Source: Vigna angularis (Eukaryota > Streptophyta > Magnoliopsida > Fabales > Fabaceae). From it: a stretch of DNA of 64,000 nucleotides. The stretch is from positions 21,692,289-21,756,288 of the forward strand of contig NC_068972.1 in the NCBI RefSeq assembly GCF_016808095.1, read 5' to 3'. Positions 33,207 to 44,975 of this stretch are shown here, piece by piece. Under the pieces are notes generated by a model. The model searched no databases. It had not been told where the DNA came from and worked only from the letters and a program-made list of their open reading frames with translations. Within the stretch, counting starts at the first letter, position 1. Each line of letters opens with the position of its first letter. Both the position numbers and the translations under genes were made by a program.

Positions 33207-36200
33207 TAAGCCTCTTCACTCCTGATTTTTCCATTTTTCATCTTCTTTTCACTGTTTTGCTTTAATTTTTAGCTTTTATAATTTGTTCTGAACTTGTTCT
33301 AAACCATTTTACCATGGAAAATATTAGTGGACCATTTTGTGTAAAGCTCCTTGATTAGTTGGTTGTGTGCCTACCCAAAATGACAAACTATTTTCACCTT
33401 AGCTCCTTGATTAATTGATTTTGTTTTGGAAAATTGATTATAAATATCTTGAGGATGACAACTCCTAGCTTCCTGCCAGTGTCTGTAACTTAAGAGTAGT
33501 CCCTCATAACCTAAATTTTATTTTCAAGTTATGATGGCAAAGATTTAATTTGTGACAATGGTATATTGTCACTTTCTCATATATAGTATATTGGTTGGAG
33601 AGTTCGTAAATATCATGCAAATTAAAGTTGACATCTTGGGAGGGATTTGCTTTCTCTGTTTGTGTCTTTCGTAAAAGAAATAAGTTTTGCTTTAAATGAA
33701 TGATGGAATGAGTTGTTTGTTATTAGTTTGTAGAAAATTCCTGATACCCCTTTTGTGTATGTTACACTTCCATCTGATATGCAACAGTAAAAATATATTT
33801 AGTTATGTGAGAACATGAACATCTTCTGGAATTGGAGAATTGTTACTGATTTATAAAACTGCACTTGTAAAAGGATGTCACTCCTCTAAAGTGAGGGAAC
33901 ACTTTTCAGGGTAAAATACAATAATTACTGTTGATTTAAAAATCAGCAGTTAAGATTATAATAAAATGTATACACAAAATTTAAAATTTACCATGAAGTT
34001 CTTAGAATTTCAACCATGGCATTTCTCACCAAATTATTTGAAGAAGGTTTTTTCTGAGAATTCAGTAACATTCCCTTTCTGCCTTAATGCTGCCAGTTTG
34101 TCAACGTACACCTATGTTTCCCCCAAATCTTGTAATTAAAGATCTAGTTAGTTCTTCCCAAGATTGTAGGCAAGGAACCACTGAGGTTGTTGTAGGAGAG
34201 GTCCCTGTACATATTCAAGTCATAAGAGTTAACATAACAGTTTTTTACATAGAAATGAAAGGTTTGAATGTGCCCCTGGTTCTATAAGGTAAAACTGAAA
34301 TATTATTAGGCAAAAAGGAAAATTAATGGTGCAACAAGGTGATAAAGACTTACACAAGGGTTTGACCTTCGATGTTGCTAAAAGAGTAATGAACTAGACC
34401 TAGCTGCACACTATCAACTAAGAGATATGAAGTGACCTAAAACCACTCAAAGACTAAACCACAGTGCTAAGCTCTACAAAACACAGAAACAATGATAAAA
34501 CTAGGAAAATGATGAACTGAACAACTCTTTTTGAGATTCAGTGATAATTTCTGATTGTTAGCACCTGAAACATGTATGAATGTATCAAATACACTTGTCT
34601 CAAGCCTTAGAATCAATAAATATTTGCCAAAAAGAGTGTGCTCATAATCAAACCATTAAAGTAAATGCCTTTTAGCAACTGTATAATGTTTCTTTTTCAC
34701 ATGTTTCAATTCAAATCACAACCTAGCTTTTGTTACAACCCAAACCAATTACAAATGCACAAATTCAAAAATCAGAGTGTTGTTCAACTTTGCAGTAGAA
34801 AAAAGGAGCTGTAAATTGAGGTTTTGAGTTGTGAAATTGCTCAACAGTGATTATAAGTAAAATTAGAATTTTAGAACAACTTTAAATCATCAAAACAAAG
34901 TCTTTTGAGCTATTATTTGGTATATAAATAGTAGATTCCAAAATTTGACCTTATAACAGGTAATAATGTAGCAAATTAAACAACTAGACACCTCATTCTA
35001 AGTTGTAATGATTCCAACATGTACCTATCCATGCAAATGACTGTAGAATGTGTAAATACACTAAACTAAGCTTGAAAACAACAACTAAGCATGATCAAAC
35101 TCGAACTGGACATTGCAAGGACATTTAACACGGTGAAAACCATCACTTTTTGAGTTAAAATAGAAGTGGAGTAGTGATTTTGAGTTGCAGGCTGTTTATA
35201 ACTCATTTTAGAGTTTAAAGAGAATTAAAATCATCAAATAAAGTTACCTGCACTTTCATAAAATAAGTAGCTTAATCCAATGGAAACTAAAACAAGGACC
35301 CGCTGAGCGTTTTAGTATTGCAACATTTGAATGTGGTTTTGATTTTTAATAATCTGATATATGCAAAGGATCTTTTGTTTGGACTATCTCTTGCATGAGC
35401 ATTGAGGTCATGAGTTATTCTTCCTTGTAGTGTAATTGCACAAGATTTGTAACTGGGATAGTTATGTTCCTTCTTTGATAGCCAACCTATTACATTCAAA
35501 TTATAACCTTCTTTACCGGTTTGGAACTAGAACAATGATAATGTAACCGTAAAGGTTTAAGACTGTATGCCCTTCTGTTGGTATGATTTAGGTTCTGAAA
35601 TCTAATTAGAAATCTTTAAATAAACTGTGAAATATTGTGAGAAACCTTAAAGTTAAAGTTGTTTAGGTTTGGGATGGATATAGGGTGTTTGATGATTAAT
35701 CTTTTGTTATTGTTGCGTTTTGGTAATTAAAATTTTCCATTATTGTACAAGGTCTTGGGGTTTCAATTAGGAGCACATAACATTTGGAAGCTTCAAACGG
35801 AGTGGGTTAAAGTTAGTTGCAAAAGTGTCATTGTTTAAAGGCTACACTCAAGTGTCGAAGACTTCATCATTTCCAGGTAGGTAAATGATGTGTTATTCTA
35901 TTTGCCTTGCTTTATTTTGCTCCTGATTGATCTGTCTAAAAGCCTATAGCCATAGCCATGCAACAATTTGATAAATAAACATGTTGGCCCCTCCTTTTGG
36001 TAAATAAAATTTTATTTGCCTTTTATCTCTCTTTCTGTTTCGCCTTTTGTCTTCTGTCTTGTGTTCTCTGTGTTGCATATTCTTCTTATATATAATCTCC
36101 ACACCTTGTTCCCCACCCTTCAACCGAAATTCCCTCTTGGAAAGAGACCGTGACAACACCCTTAAAAATTTCTTTCAATACAGGGTAAGACTTAAAATGA

Positions 36201-36699
36201 GTAACTATAAGGATGAAGTAGAGCACAAGGACAAACCAACATGCATATATGTTGGTTATATATTATCTTGAATCCCCCAAGTAACCAAAGTAGAAGGAGG
36301 AACCAAAGTTCTAGTTGTTTTATAGTTTATATATTAACTAAAAAACTTAAAATTCCTTACTAAGGGCTAAAGTAGACCACCTCTTAGGTTAAACTTTATT
36401 AACTTTGCTCCAACTGGCAGTGGTTAAGGGCACTCCAACGATTAATTTGGCCTTCAACATGTTAAAAGATATGTCTGTTAAAGTCTCCAACAACTTGGAC
36501 ATCAATTTAGACTTTCATTGTGAAAGTGAACTCTAAAGTCAAAGTTCAACATATGATTTTGGACTTCAATTGTGAAGTCTCAAAATTGAAGTACTTAAAA
36601 CATAAAAAGTGTTCTAAATAGGTGACAATTTCAAAATTCACCTAATATAATAGCAAAATATCAAAATTTGACAACCTAAAACCTAAAATGAGTACTACT

Positions 36700-36990
36700 A
36701 TATTTAACATCCTAACAAGTTTAAACTAGTAGAATGAAGCTAGGAAATTTGTCAAAAGCAAAGAATTACCTAAACTTCAAAGTTTGAGTATGTAGAACCT
36801 AATAAAGTCTACTAAGAGGGTGAGAAAGAGGCAATTCACCTAAAGTAGACTAACAATAACTAATGTTAATATCCTAACAAGTCTTAAGTAGTGAAATGAC
36901 ACTAGGAAACTACTCAAAAGCAAACAAGTACCTAAAACTCAAATTTTGAGTAGTTAGAACCTAAAATAGTGAACTAAAAAGGTGAGAAAT
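36700..36990. repeat. Imperfect duplicated ~160-bp unit in CACTA interior
   Basis: Both copies run through ATCCTAACAAGT..., a TAGTRAAATG word, CTAGGAAA, CAAAAGCAAA and TACCTAAA, then TTTGAGTA and GAACCTAA. Related diverged copies lie at about 40140-40340 on the same strand. Confidence 0.65.
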
Positions 36991-38009
36991 TGGTTTAAAT
37001 CGTGTTTGTACTTGTTGTGCTTGTACTTCCATTGTTCCTTAGTGTTTCTTCATCATTTTAATCAGTGAATTTCGTTTGGTTGAGTTGAATTCCAGCTTGC
37101 ATATTCATTTTCCAGTTTTGTCTAAAGTCATGTGCCTTATGTGCAGTGTTATTTCTGCCATGAAGTGTTGATTATGTTCCAGCCTTTATTTTCTGTGTTT
37201 TCTTTGCAAATCTTTGTTTAGATGCATGTGTAGCAATATATCAATCCATAAAAGGCATTGAGGCAATGTGTAGCGTGGATGATATAAGCTAAAGCATTAA
37301 AAAAGTTATTCTGTTTTTCAAAGTCTGCACATAATTTTCAAATCTGGTGCAATATCCAAAACCTGTTCCAATGCATATTTTGTTGTTCTTAAGATTTGAA
37401 CACGTTCATTTCATGTTATAAGACATGTCTCAAGTAGTGGCAACTTGTAATAATCCATAAAATGCAAAAAGCATATCTAAGTTGCTTCAAATCCATTAGC
37501 AAAGTGCTGTCACATATTTTAATCAATCTTTTCACTGTGATTGATATCCTTGCATGTGTTTTATGTCTTTAAATATGTCGTAGCTAATATTCTCATCGGC
37601 TACATCTAGTGAGTTAGGACTTCCATAAGCTTTGTTTGTGCTGTCCAGTTTGATTGTAGTATTTGTTTTCAATTCTGGTGCAAATTTGGTGTAAACAATG
37701 CTGCATAATTGGCTGCACAGTTGAGTTGCTTGAAATCTGGTTTCAAAACACTGTTACTTTTTTATCCAAGCTTCTACACCGTGCTTGACTTCTTTGTTGT
37801 GTCTTAGGCCATTTAACATCTCCCAGCTAACATTTTCCAACTAGAATCTAGTTGCTTAGGACCTTTCTTACATGTTTGTTGATCCATCCACCATTGACTC
37901 TGTTATATTTTTAATTCCTGGTGTTGTTTGGCCATTTTTACTGCATAGTTGCCAACTTACAAGGTGATTTTGAGAATTAGTGTGCTTCTGTACTGTTTGA
38001 CCATTTGTG

Positions 38010-38420
38010 CAAGTATAATTGGCCATTTCAAACTTGTCTGCACTATTCAATTGGTCAATTTCCAGCTTTGGTGCAACTTCACATTTGAAATACTCACATT
38101 TTGTTAAATTTTGGGAAGTGAACCAGTGAATTTCTGATGTGGTTACTTTCTTTGTTTCCTAAGTGATTGTACACATTCCATTTCATCATCTAAACTTGCT
38201 GGAAGTCTCAGTTGAGCTTTAAACACAGTACCATTCATTTTGGACACTGATTTTTCCATTTTCCAACCAGATTTTATGGTATAACTTTGATTAAAAGTTC
38301 TGCATAATTGGCTACAACTGCTTTGAATTGTTGAGTTTGGATGTTTCTGTGATTTGTATATGTTTGCACAAGTTTATTTCACCATTTCAAACTTGTGTGC
38401 ACTGTTGAAATGGTCATTTA
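38010..38420. repeat. Diverged direct repeat in CACTA interior
   Basis: The phrase CATTTCAAACTTGT followed by TGCACT and TGGTCA occurs at 38026-38058 and 38382-38415, with similar flanks (GCATAATTGGCT, CACAAGT/GCAAGT). The unit is roughly 350 bp and weakly conserved. Confidence 0.55.
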
Positions 38421-40139
38421 CAATCGTATATGCAAAATCACCATCCAAACCATCAATTTTGCTTGAAATTGGAAGTGGATTAGTGATTTTCTGGTGTAGT
38501 CTTTTCCTTTGCTGTTTAAGTGTTTCCACACATCCAAATTGATGATATAAACTTGCTTGAGGTCTCAATTAAGCCTTAAACACCCTGCCATTCATTTTTG
38601 CCACTGCAAGGACCACTTTAAGTGTCATTTTCTGGTGCAGTTTACTTTTTTTTTCCTGGACCCTGCAAAGGCTACAATGTAAACATGTAATGTACTAAAG
38701 GCTATCCTTGGACACTTACAACAATAACAAAAGCCTTATGCCACAAAGTGAGGTTCACTAAATAGATCCCATGATAATAACAGAAGCATATAGTGGTTAT
38801 AAACCACTTTGTCTGGTTAATTTTCGTCAAACTAAATGTACACGTCAATTTAGGGGAGTCAACTACAAAAAGAAATATAGGTGACATTTTACCAAACAGA
38901 ATTTTAGAGAATATAAATCCTCTGACTTCTTGGCTGAGATCATCGGTGCGAGGATCCTCCAAAGTCACCCCTGCAACCCACAACAGAATCATTAAGGGAA
39001 CTAGAAAAGCAACCTATTACTATGATTATAGAAATATTCCTTCACCATTTTATTTGGATGAACAGTGCATGATCAAGACCAAAGAATTTATAAATCTTGA
39101 ATTAATTAAAATTAGGAAATATTTCTTTCAATTATCTGCTTCAAATATAAAAAATGAAATTTGTCAAGATTATCAAACTTGAAAGACCAAAGCCAAAACA
39201 ACAGGGGTAGAAGTTGAGAATTAGGACATATTAACCTACAACATGAACCAAAATTACATGCAAAGGAAAGTGAGTTAGAAGAGATAGAAGTTCCAATAAG
39301 GAGATTAACTAAAAAAATGACCCAGCTCTACAAATGATAACATTGAAATGATACACAGACATCAAAAGAAGAAATGATGTCTAGTGTCTGTAATAACATT
39401 ACACTTCTAAAATTATGACCTAAGTCAAAAATGAAAAGGAGAATGAAGCAGGTAAAACTCAATGTCACCTATATTGTAAAAGAAACTTGAGTCTACTGTC
39501 AAAATTCAAAACCTTAAGCTTATAAATGAAGATCATAAATAAATCATTTCCTTTTATTTTTAAGCTAAGAACCTGTTGCATTTGATTTGTAAATATGTTT
39601 GAATACTTTAAGCATAAAAATAAATAAAACCAAGAAAGGTTTATTAAGTTTTGATAACCACATAGAAGTATTTAACACTCAAGTTCACTATCTTGACTAA
39701 TTGGGTCTTCAACTGGCACTATCTTAGAAAGGCCTTTGAACTTGTTTGAACTCTAATTGATTCTGACTAATAAGTTATTCAAACTCTTTGGTAATACTTT
39801 CAGCAACTTTCATTCATCAATTTAAACTTGTTTGAACTGTAATTGGGTTCAAAACCAAACTGTATAGTAGATTCACCCTTTTAGTTCCCAATTTCACTCA
39901 AAAATGAGGTTTGAATATTCATATTGCCCATAGATGAATATGGCTTTAATTTGAATGTTCTAACAAGTTTAAAACAACAATTAGGACTTGTTTAAACTGC
40001 CAAATAGCACAAAATGACTGCTGCACGAAAATTGACACCCAATACAACTTTTTCTTCTTCAAAATGAGTACTAAAAATGCACTAGAATGGTTAAAATTTG
40101 CACACTGCACTAAACTAGCCTAAGAAACTTATAAGAAGT

Positions 40140-40340
40140 TATCCTAACAAGTTTAGAACGGTAAAACGTATCTAATTACAAACTCACTACAAAAACAACC
40201 TAAATCTCAATTTGGCTACTTAAACCTAAAATTAGACCTAATGTACACTTAGTTTAACTAATGTGAACATCCTAACATGTCTAGAGTAGTGAAATGGACC
40301 TAGTAAACTATTCAAAAGCAAAGAATTCCATAAACCACAA
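40140..40340. repeat. Further copies of the 36.7-kb unit
   Basis: Contains TATCCTAACAAGTTTAGAAC and then CATCCTAACATGTCTAGAGTA with TTCAAAAGCAAAGAATT, matching the units at 36700-36990. The copies bracket about 3 kb of the element interior. Confidence 0.6.
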
Positions 40341-40804
40341 ATTATAGTATATATCCATGCTTTTATTATAGATATTTGATTGCATAAATTATGTTGATGT
40401 CTATATTGTATGTTCATGTATATTGTCTTTCATTTATTAGGCTACAACTTGATTATGTTAAGTAGTCATTTAAAATCCTATGGTACTACACACATTCTCA
40501 ATGCAATTAGAAGGGTAAAAATACTGTAAACACTTAGAACCTACAAAATATATGGAAGTACTCTAGACAAGAGAACTTCAGTAGTAATAAGTTGTCTCCT
40601 CCAACTTTAATAGACATCCCCTTAGAATATCTAAGGCATTTCAATACTGAGGACTTCTCTTTGCATGCCCTTATTGAATGCCTATGACAATAGTGTTCAA
40701 ATTGCCTTCCATGTTCGACTTGAGTAGTAATAGGTTTATTACTTATGTCACATGGAGTGTTGCTGTTTTGGCTTAGTTTTGATTTGTTTGGCTTGTCACA
40801 GAAC

Positions 40805-42852
40805 ATGGCCCATTTTCACAACCATCGTGGATGGATGTACGACCGTTGTTATAGTGGAAGGAGAGGTTTGAAGGAATCTTTTGTCATCGGAGTTGAAGAG
40901 TTCGTGGAGACGGCCCGACGATATCAATATTATGCCCTTGATGGAGGGATCCGATGTCCATGCATCAAGTGCGAATGTACAAGGATTTTGAAAGATGAAG
41001 TCGTCAAAGTTCACCTTTACCAAAAAGGGTTCATGCCTAATTACACGGTCTGGACATTTCATGGTGAAGAAATTCCTTCGACCTCCACTGCAGCTGAAAA
41101 ACGGCTTGCATCAGGTTCGAATACTGTTGTACATACATGTGAGATAGATCAATTTGCCTACATGCAAGAGATGGTCGACAATGCTCTTCGTCACCATGCT
41201 GAAGAAGCACACGATAGTCATGATGAAGAGCCTCCAAATGAAACGACGCAGAGGTTTTACAATTTACTGACAGAGGCAAATCTACCTGTATTTGAAGGTT
41301 CATCTGAGTCAAAATTGTCAGTGTGCATTAGACTCATGGCTGGGAAATCTAATTGGAACGTTCCCATTCAAGCAGTGGACTTCTATACAAAATTGATGTT
41401 AGATTTGACACCACCAAACAATTTCATGCCGAAGAACTATTACCAAGCCAAAAAATGTGTTTCAAAGTTGGGATTGGATGTGAAGAAGATTGATTGTTGT
41501 GTTAATGGATGTATGTTATTCTATGACAATGACAGTGGCAAAAATGATGCATTGTTGGTGGAATGCAAGTTTTGTGGCTCACCTCGATATCAGACAATGC
41601 ATGCTGGACGGAGGCAAAAAAAACCAATTTCATTAAAGTCGATGTTCTACTTACCTATAATTCCAAGATTACAAAGATTGTTTACTTCAATGCAAACAGT
41701 AGAACACATGACATGGCATGATGGTAACAAAACTCCGGGACTTTTGCGTCATCCTTCTGATGGTGAAGCTTGGAAGCACTTCAATCGTAAACATCCATCC
41801 TTTGCTAGTGAACCGCGTAACGTCAGACTTGGTCTATGCTCTGATGGGTTTACCCCGTACATTCAGGCGTCTGCATCACCGTATTCATGTTGGCCCGTGA
41901 TAGTTACCCCATACAACCTACCACCTGAGATGTATATGACAAAGCCTTACATGTTTTTATCGTGTATAATACCAGGTCCATCTAATCCCAAATCATTGAT
42001 TGATGTTTACTTGGAGCCTTTGATTGATGATTTGAAGAAGTTGTGGAATGGTGTTTAGACGTATGACGTTTCAAGGAGGCAAAATTTCCTTATGAGGGCA
42101 GCCTTGATGTAGACTATTAATGACTTCCCAGCGTACGGCATGTTATCTGGTTGGAGCACACATGGTCGATTAGCTTGTCCACATTGCATGGAACATACAA
42201 AGTCATTCCAATTGAGTCATGGCCGGAAAAGTAGTTGGTTTGACTGCCATCGACGGTTCTTGCCCATTGATCACCCCTTTAGAAGAAACAAAAAGGCATT
42301 TCGCAAAGGACAAGTTGAAACGGATATGCCCCCGCCAAAGTTGACTGGATCACACGTGTGGAGAAGAGTGAAAGACTATCCAAAAGTGACTGAATCTGGT
42401 CCGAATAGGCTAGAAGGGTTTGGGGAATGGCATAATTGGACTAAAAGAAGCATATTCTGGGAACTTCCCTATTGGAAGGACAACTTGCTAAGACACAACA
42501 TCGATGTCATGCACACAGAAAAAAATTTCTTTGACAATGTCTTCAACACAGTTATGAATGTTAAAGGTAAGACAAAAGATAATGAGAAAGCAAGAAAAGA
42601 TTTACCTTTGTATTGTGGACGAAAAGACTTAGAGTTGAAGGCACAAGGTAACGGCCGATTATTTAAACCAAAAACAAATTACACCATGTCAAAAGACGAG
42701 ACAAGAATAGTGTGTGGATGGATCAAGGAGCTTAGAATGCCAGATGGATATGCTTCTAACTTGTCCAGATGTGCCAATGTTCAGAACGGTACTATTCAAG
42801 GGTTGAAGAGTCATGATTGTCATGTATTCATGGAGACAGAAATTTCCACATG
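40805..42852 (+). pseudogene. TNP2-type CACTA transposase, two TAG stops, truncated
   Basis: This is the DDE transposase (ORF1) of the CACTA element. From the ATG at 40805 the order is: a transposase-associated domain (residues about 5-90, with a CPC...C zinc-type pattern), a linker with DSHDEEPPNETTQRFYNLL, then the TNP2 domain (LSVCIRLMAGKSNWNVP, a CxxC pair, MFYLPIIPRLQRLF, LGLCSDGFTPY, PWCI-equivalent region, LACPHCMEHTKSF, HNIDVMHTEKNFFDNV). The frame is interrupted by TAG at 42056-42058 and TAG at 42110-42112. Both are in the same frame, with recognisable family sequence between and after them. It ends at GLKSHDCHVFME, where the DUF4218 domain should begin, then terminates at 42850-42852. 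Family members go on for several hundred residues. Decay has begun but the frame is otherwise kept. Confidence 0.9.
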
Positions 42853-43871
42853 AAAGCATCTCATCGGCTGTCAGAGATGTTTAGGGATGCCCGCAATGCA
42901 GGACAGCGCCCTAACTGGCTGGGTGAACACATTTGGAACTCTTTACTGGCCCATTGGAATACAGTAGAGTTTCGTAATAAGTGTGCCAAAGCCCAGCGGA
43001 ATAGAGCGTCTGAAAGGGGTGGCACCCTGCATACTGGTGGGTCGATCACCATTCATGAGCATGCCATTCGTATGGTATAATCTCATTACATAACTTTTTC
43101 TTTCATACATAAGTTATGTATATTCTATTTCATATGTACGCTTGTAATTCTTAATTATGTTACAGGCACAGGCTCTAGGACGGGCGGTCCATGTTGATGA
43201 GGTCTTTGCACAGACTCATGTTCGGAAGGGAACTAATCAATTTGTTGATGAAAGATCTCGGAAGACTCATGTAAGCAAATAACATTATTACTATTACTAA
43301 TTGTTCATTTATGTTATACTATCGTTCCCTGACATTGCTTTTAATGTTTCAACAGGAAGACTTTTCTACGAGACTTTCACAGGTTAGATCTGAACATGAG
43401 TCAGCTCCTACACCGGATGATGCCAGTAATGCAGATGATGACATCCGTAGGACACAGTGCTGGATCGACATCGTTGGTGGGAAGAAAAAGGGACGAGTGT
43501 ATGGTGCGGGACAGCTTGCTGCAAACTATACAGCATCCAGAGGAGGTACTCTGAAGCACCAGCCTTCTTCCACCAGTACTCCTGACGAGGTTCTTCAACT
43601 CAGGCAGGAACTCCATCAACGTGACCAGGAGATCACTGATCTCAGAGCAGAGTTTACAAATTTTAAGGCCATGGTCATGAGAGTCTTGCCTCAAACCTCA
43701 CAGGACGAACAAAATATTCCTCCCACCCAGTCACGACCCTCCTCATCACCTGCTGCCACTCAGCAGCCCACATCAGTCCAACCCTCATCAGTCCAACCCA
43801 CACCAGTCCAGCCATCAGTAGAGGAGCAGGATGATGAAGATTATTCTGATGATAGTTATGTACATTATTAG
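42850..43871 (+). CDS. Transposase_24 (TNPA/Ptta-like) CACTA protein, C-terminal part
   Basis: The second CACTA gene product. This family (PF03004, Ptta/En/Spm) is thought to bind the subterminal repeats. Exons 42850-43074, 43166-43270 and 43356-43871 join in frame (281 residues from the ATG at 42850). Seen in order: MFRDARNAGQRPNWLGEHIW, RNRASERGGTLHTGGSI, VHVDEVFAQTHVRKGTNQF, then the conserved GGKKKGRVYGAGQLAANY, a coiled-coil LRQELHQRDQEITDLRAEF, and a tail of repeated QPS/TxVQP with an acidic end. The usual N-terminal half is missing. The frame begins at the deletion junction with ORF1, one base out of phase with it, and the ATG lies within the ORF1 stop region. Splice sites and frame are intact, so it could still encode a truncated protein. 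Confidence 0.8.
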
Positions 43872-44229
43872 TTTCATTTTCTTCTTACTTTGTTAGACAA
43901 ACATTTAGATATTAGAACATTTTAGACTTGATATCATTTCATTGTTAGTTAGATCTACTTCCAGACTTTGGATGTTAGAACATCCTTTTGTTACATTGTT
44001 TTATATTTGAACTATAATTACATAATCTATACATTAATGGATGTTCTATGGATTAATTGATGTTCAATGGATATTGATAATTGATTGCATCTGCATCTTT
44101 GAGATGCACATTATGGAAGGTTATATGTGCTTGAAAACTGATATGCAGGTCTGTTTGTAATTGAAATTTGATATACAGGTGTGGGTTGCAAAGAAAAACC
44201 ATTTCTCTGAAACCTGCTCTGCATTTTAC

Positions 44230-44540
44230 CGAAGGCTTTTGATGTGCATTACCGAAGGCTTCTACCCTTCGGTAAATACCCTCGAATGGCCATTACCGAG
44301 GGCTTCTGCCCTTCGGAAATTACCGAGGGATTTTACCCTTCGGTAAGTACCGAGGGCTTTTGGCCCTCGGTAATTACCGAAGGCTTTTGGCCCTCGGTAA
44401 TTACCGAAGGGCAGAAGCCCTCGGTAATTGTTAGCGACAACAGATTTACCGAAGGATTTTTGGCTGTCGATAAGCCTTCGGTAAACACCCATTATCGACA
44501 GCCTTTGGCATTTTCCGAGGGCTTCTGGCCTTCGGTAATA
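44230..44540. repeat. Right subterminal CCGAAGG/CCTTCGG repeat array
   Basis: More than a dozen TTACCGA(A/G)GG or complement words in both orientations, many as back-to-back inverted pairs (for example around 44340-44430). Strong hairpins are possible. Long frames here on both strands (up to 157 codons, ITEGFWPSV repeats) are products of the repeat, not genes. Confidence 0.9.
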
Positions 44541-44561
44541 CCCTACTCTTTTGTAGTGTCT

Positions 44562-44975
44562 ATATCAGTTCTAGGTACAATTAATATAGAAAATAGGGAC
44601 AAAAAATATCATCAAATCAGCAAGATACTTTGGATTAGGTTGAAAATGGAGCTTATGAAAGTGACACTAAGGAACAACTTAAGCATAATGAAACAGAAAA
44701 TCTGGAACAACAAATAGCAGAAATACGAAGTGCTGGAAATACTAAAACTAACTCTAGTCAAGCTAATAATGAGTCTCATACTCTAATCCTTGATATTCCA
44801 CTTAAGGGAGGGCTAAAAGGTATATAGAGAACATATTTGGATGGATGATTATGAAAGGGAAGAAGGACTATCAAATGTTGATAACATATATGCAATGACG
44901 GTGTTAGAAGATGATCCAGCGACATTTGAAGAAGCTGTCAAAAACAAGATGTTATGTTAATTAGGAAGTTGTTTT
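44562..44975 (+). pseudogene. Copia pol remnant resuming after CACTA
   Basis: A frame reads VENGAYESDTKEQLKHNE... then HIWMDDYEREEGLSNVDNIY and DDPATFEEAVKNKM, the linker and reverse-transcriptase start seen in plant copia polyproteins. It ends at about 44960. The remaining RT/RNase H and LTR are not visible. It pairs with the 30740-32711 part. Confidence 0.7.

Larger units (their letters stand above)
33207..40800. other. Non-coding interior of the CACTA element
   Basis: About 7.6 kb without a supported gene between the left end and the transposase. It is probably intron or unrelated cargo. It contains repeated paragraphs: a ~160-bp unit in two copies at about 36700-36990 and again at about 40140-40340, and a ~50-bp phrase at 38010-38060 and 38365-38420. 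The short frames in this stretch have no recognisable product. Confidence 0.5.
32709..44561. mobile_element. 11.85-kb CACTA (En/Spm) transposon, TSD TCT
   Basis: The element spans 32712-44558. It begins CACTACAGGAAATACGC and ends ...CTACTCTTTTGTAGTG, so both termini start CACTACA when read inward, and matching TCT trinucleotides flank it (32709-32711, 44559-44561). CACTA elements make 3-bp TSDs. Both subterminal zones (32730-32820 and 44230-44540) are filled with direct and inverted copies of TTACCGAAGG/CCTTCGGTAA, the expected transposase-binding repeats. It carries a damaged TNP2 gene and a Transposase_24 gene, both on the plus strand. It sits in or beside a copia relic, so it is younger than that relic. 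Confidence 0.93.

Noticed and set aside
40796..41312. Minus-strand frames over the TNP2 gene
   Set aside because: They are antisense shadows of the transposase.
44244..44717. 157-codon plus-strand frame with repeated ITEGFWPSV
   Set aside because: It arises from the CACTA subterminal repeat array. The opposite strand is equally open in the same place.
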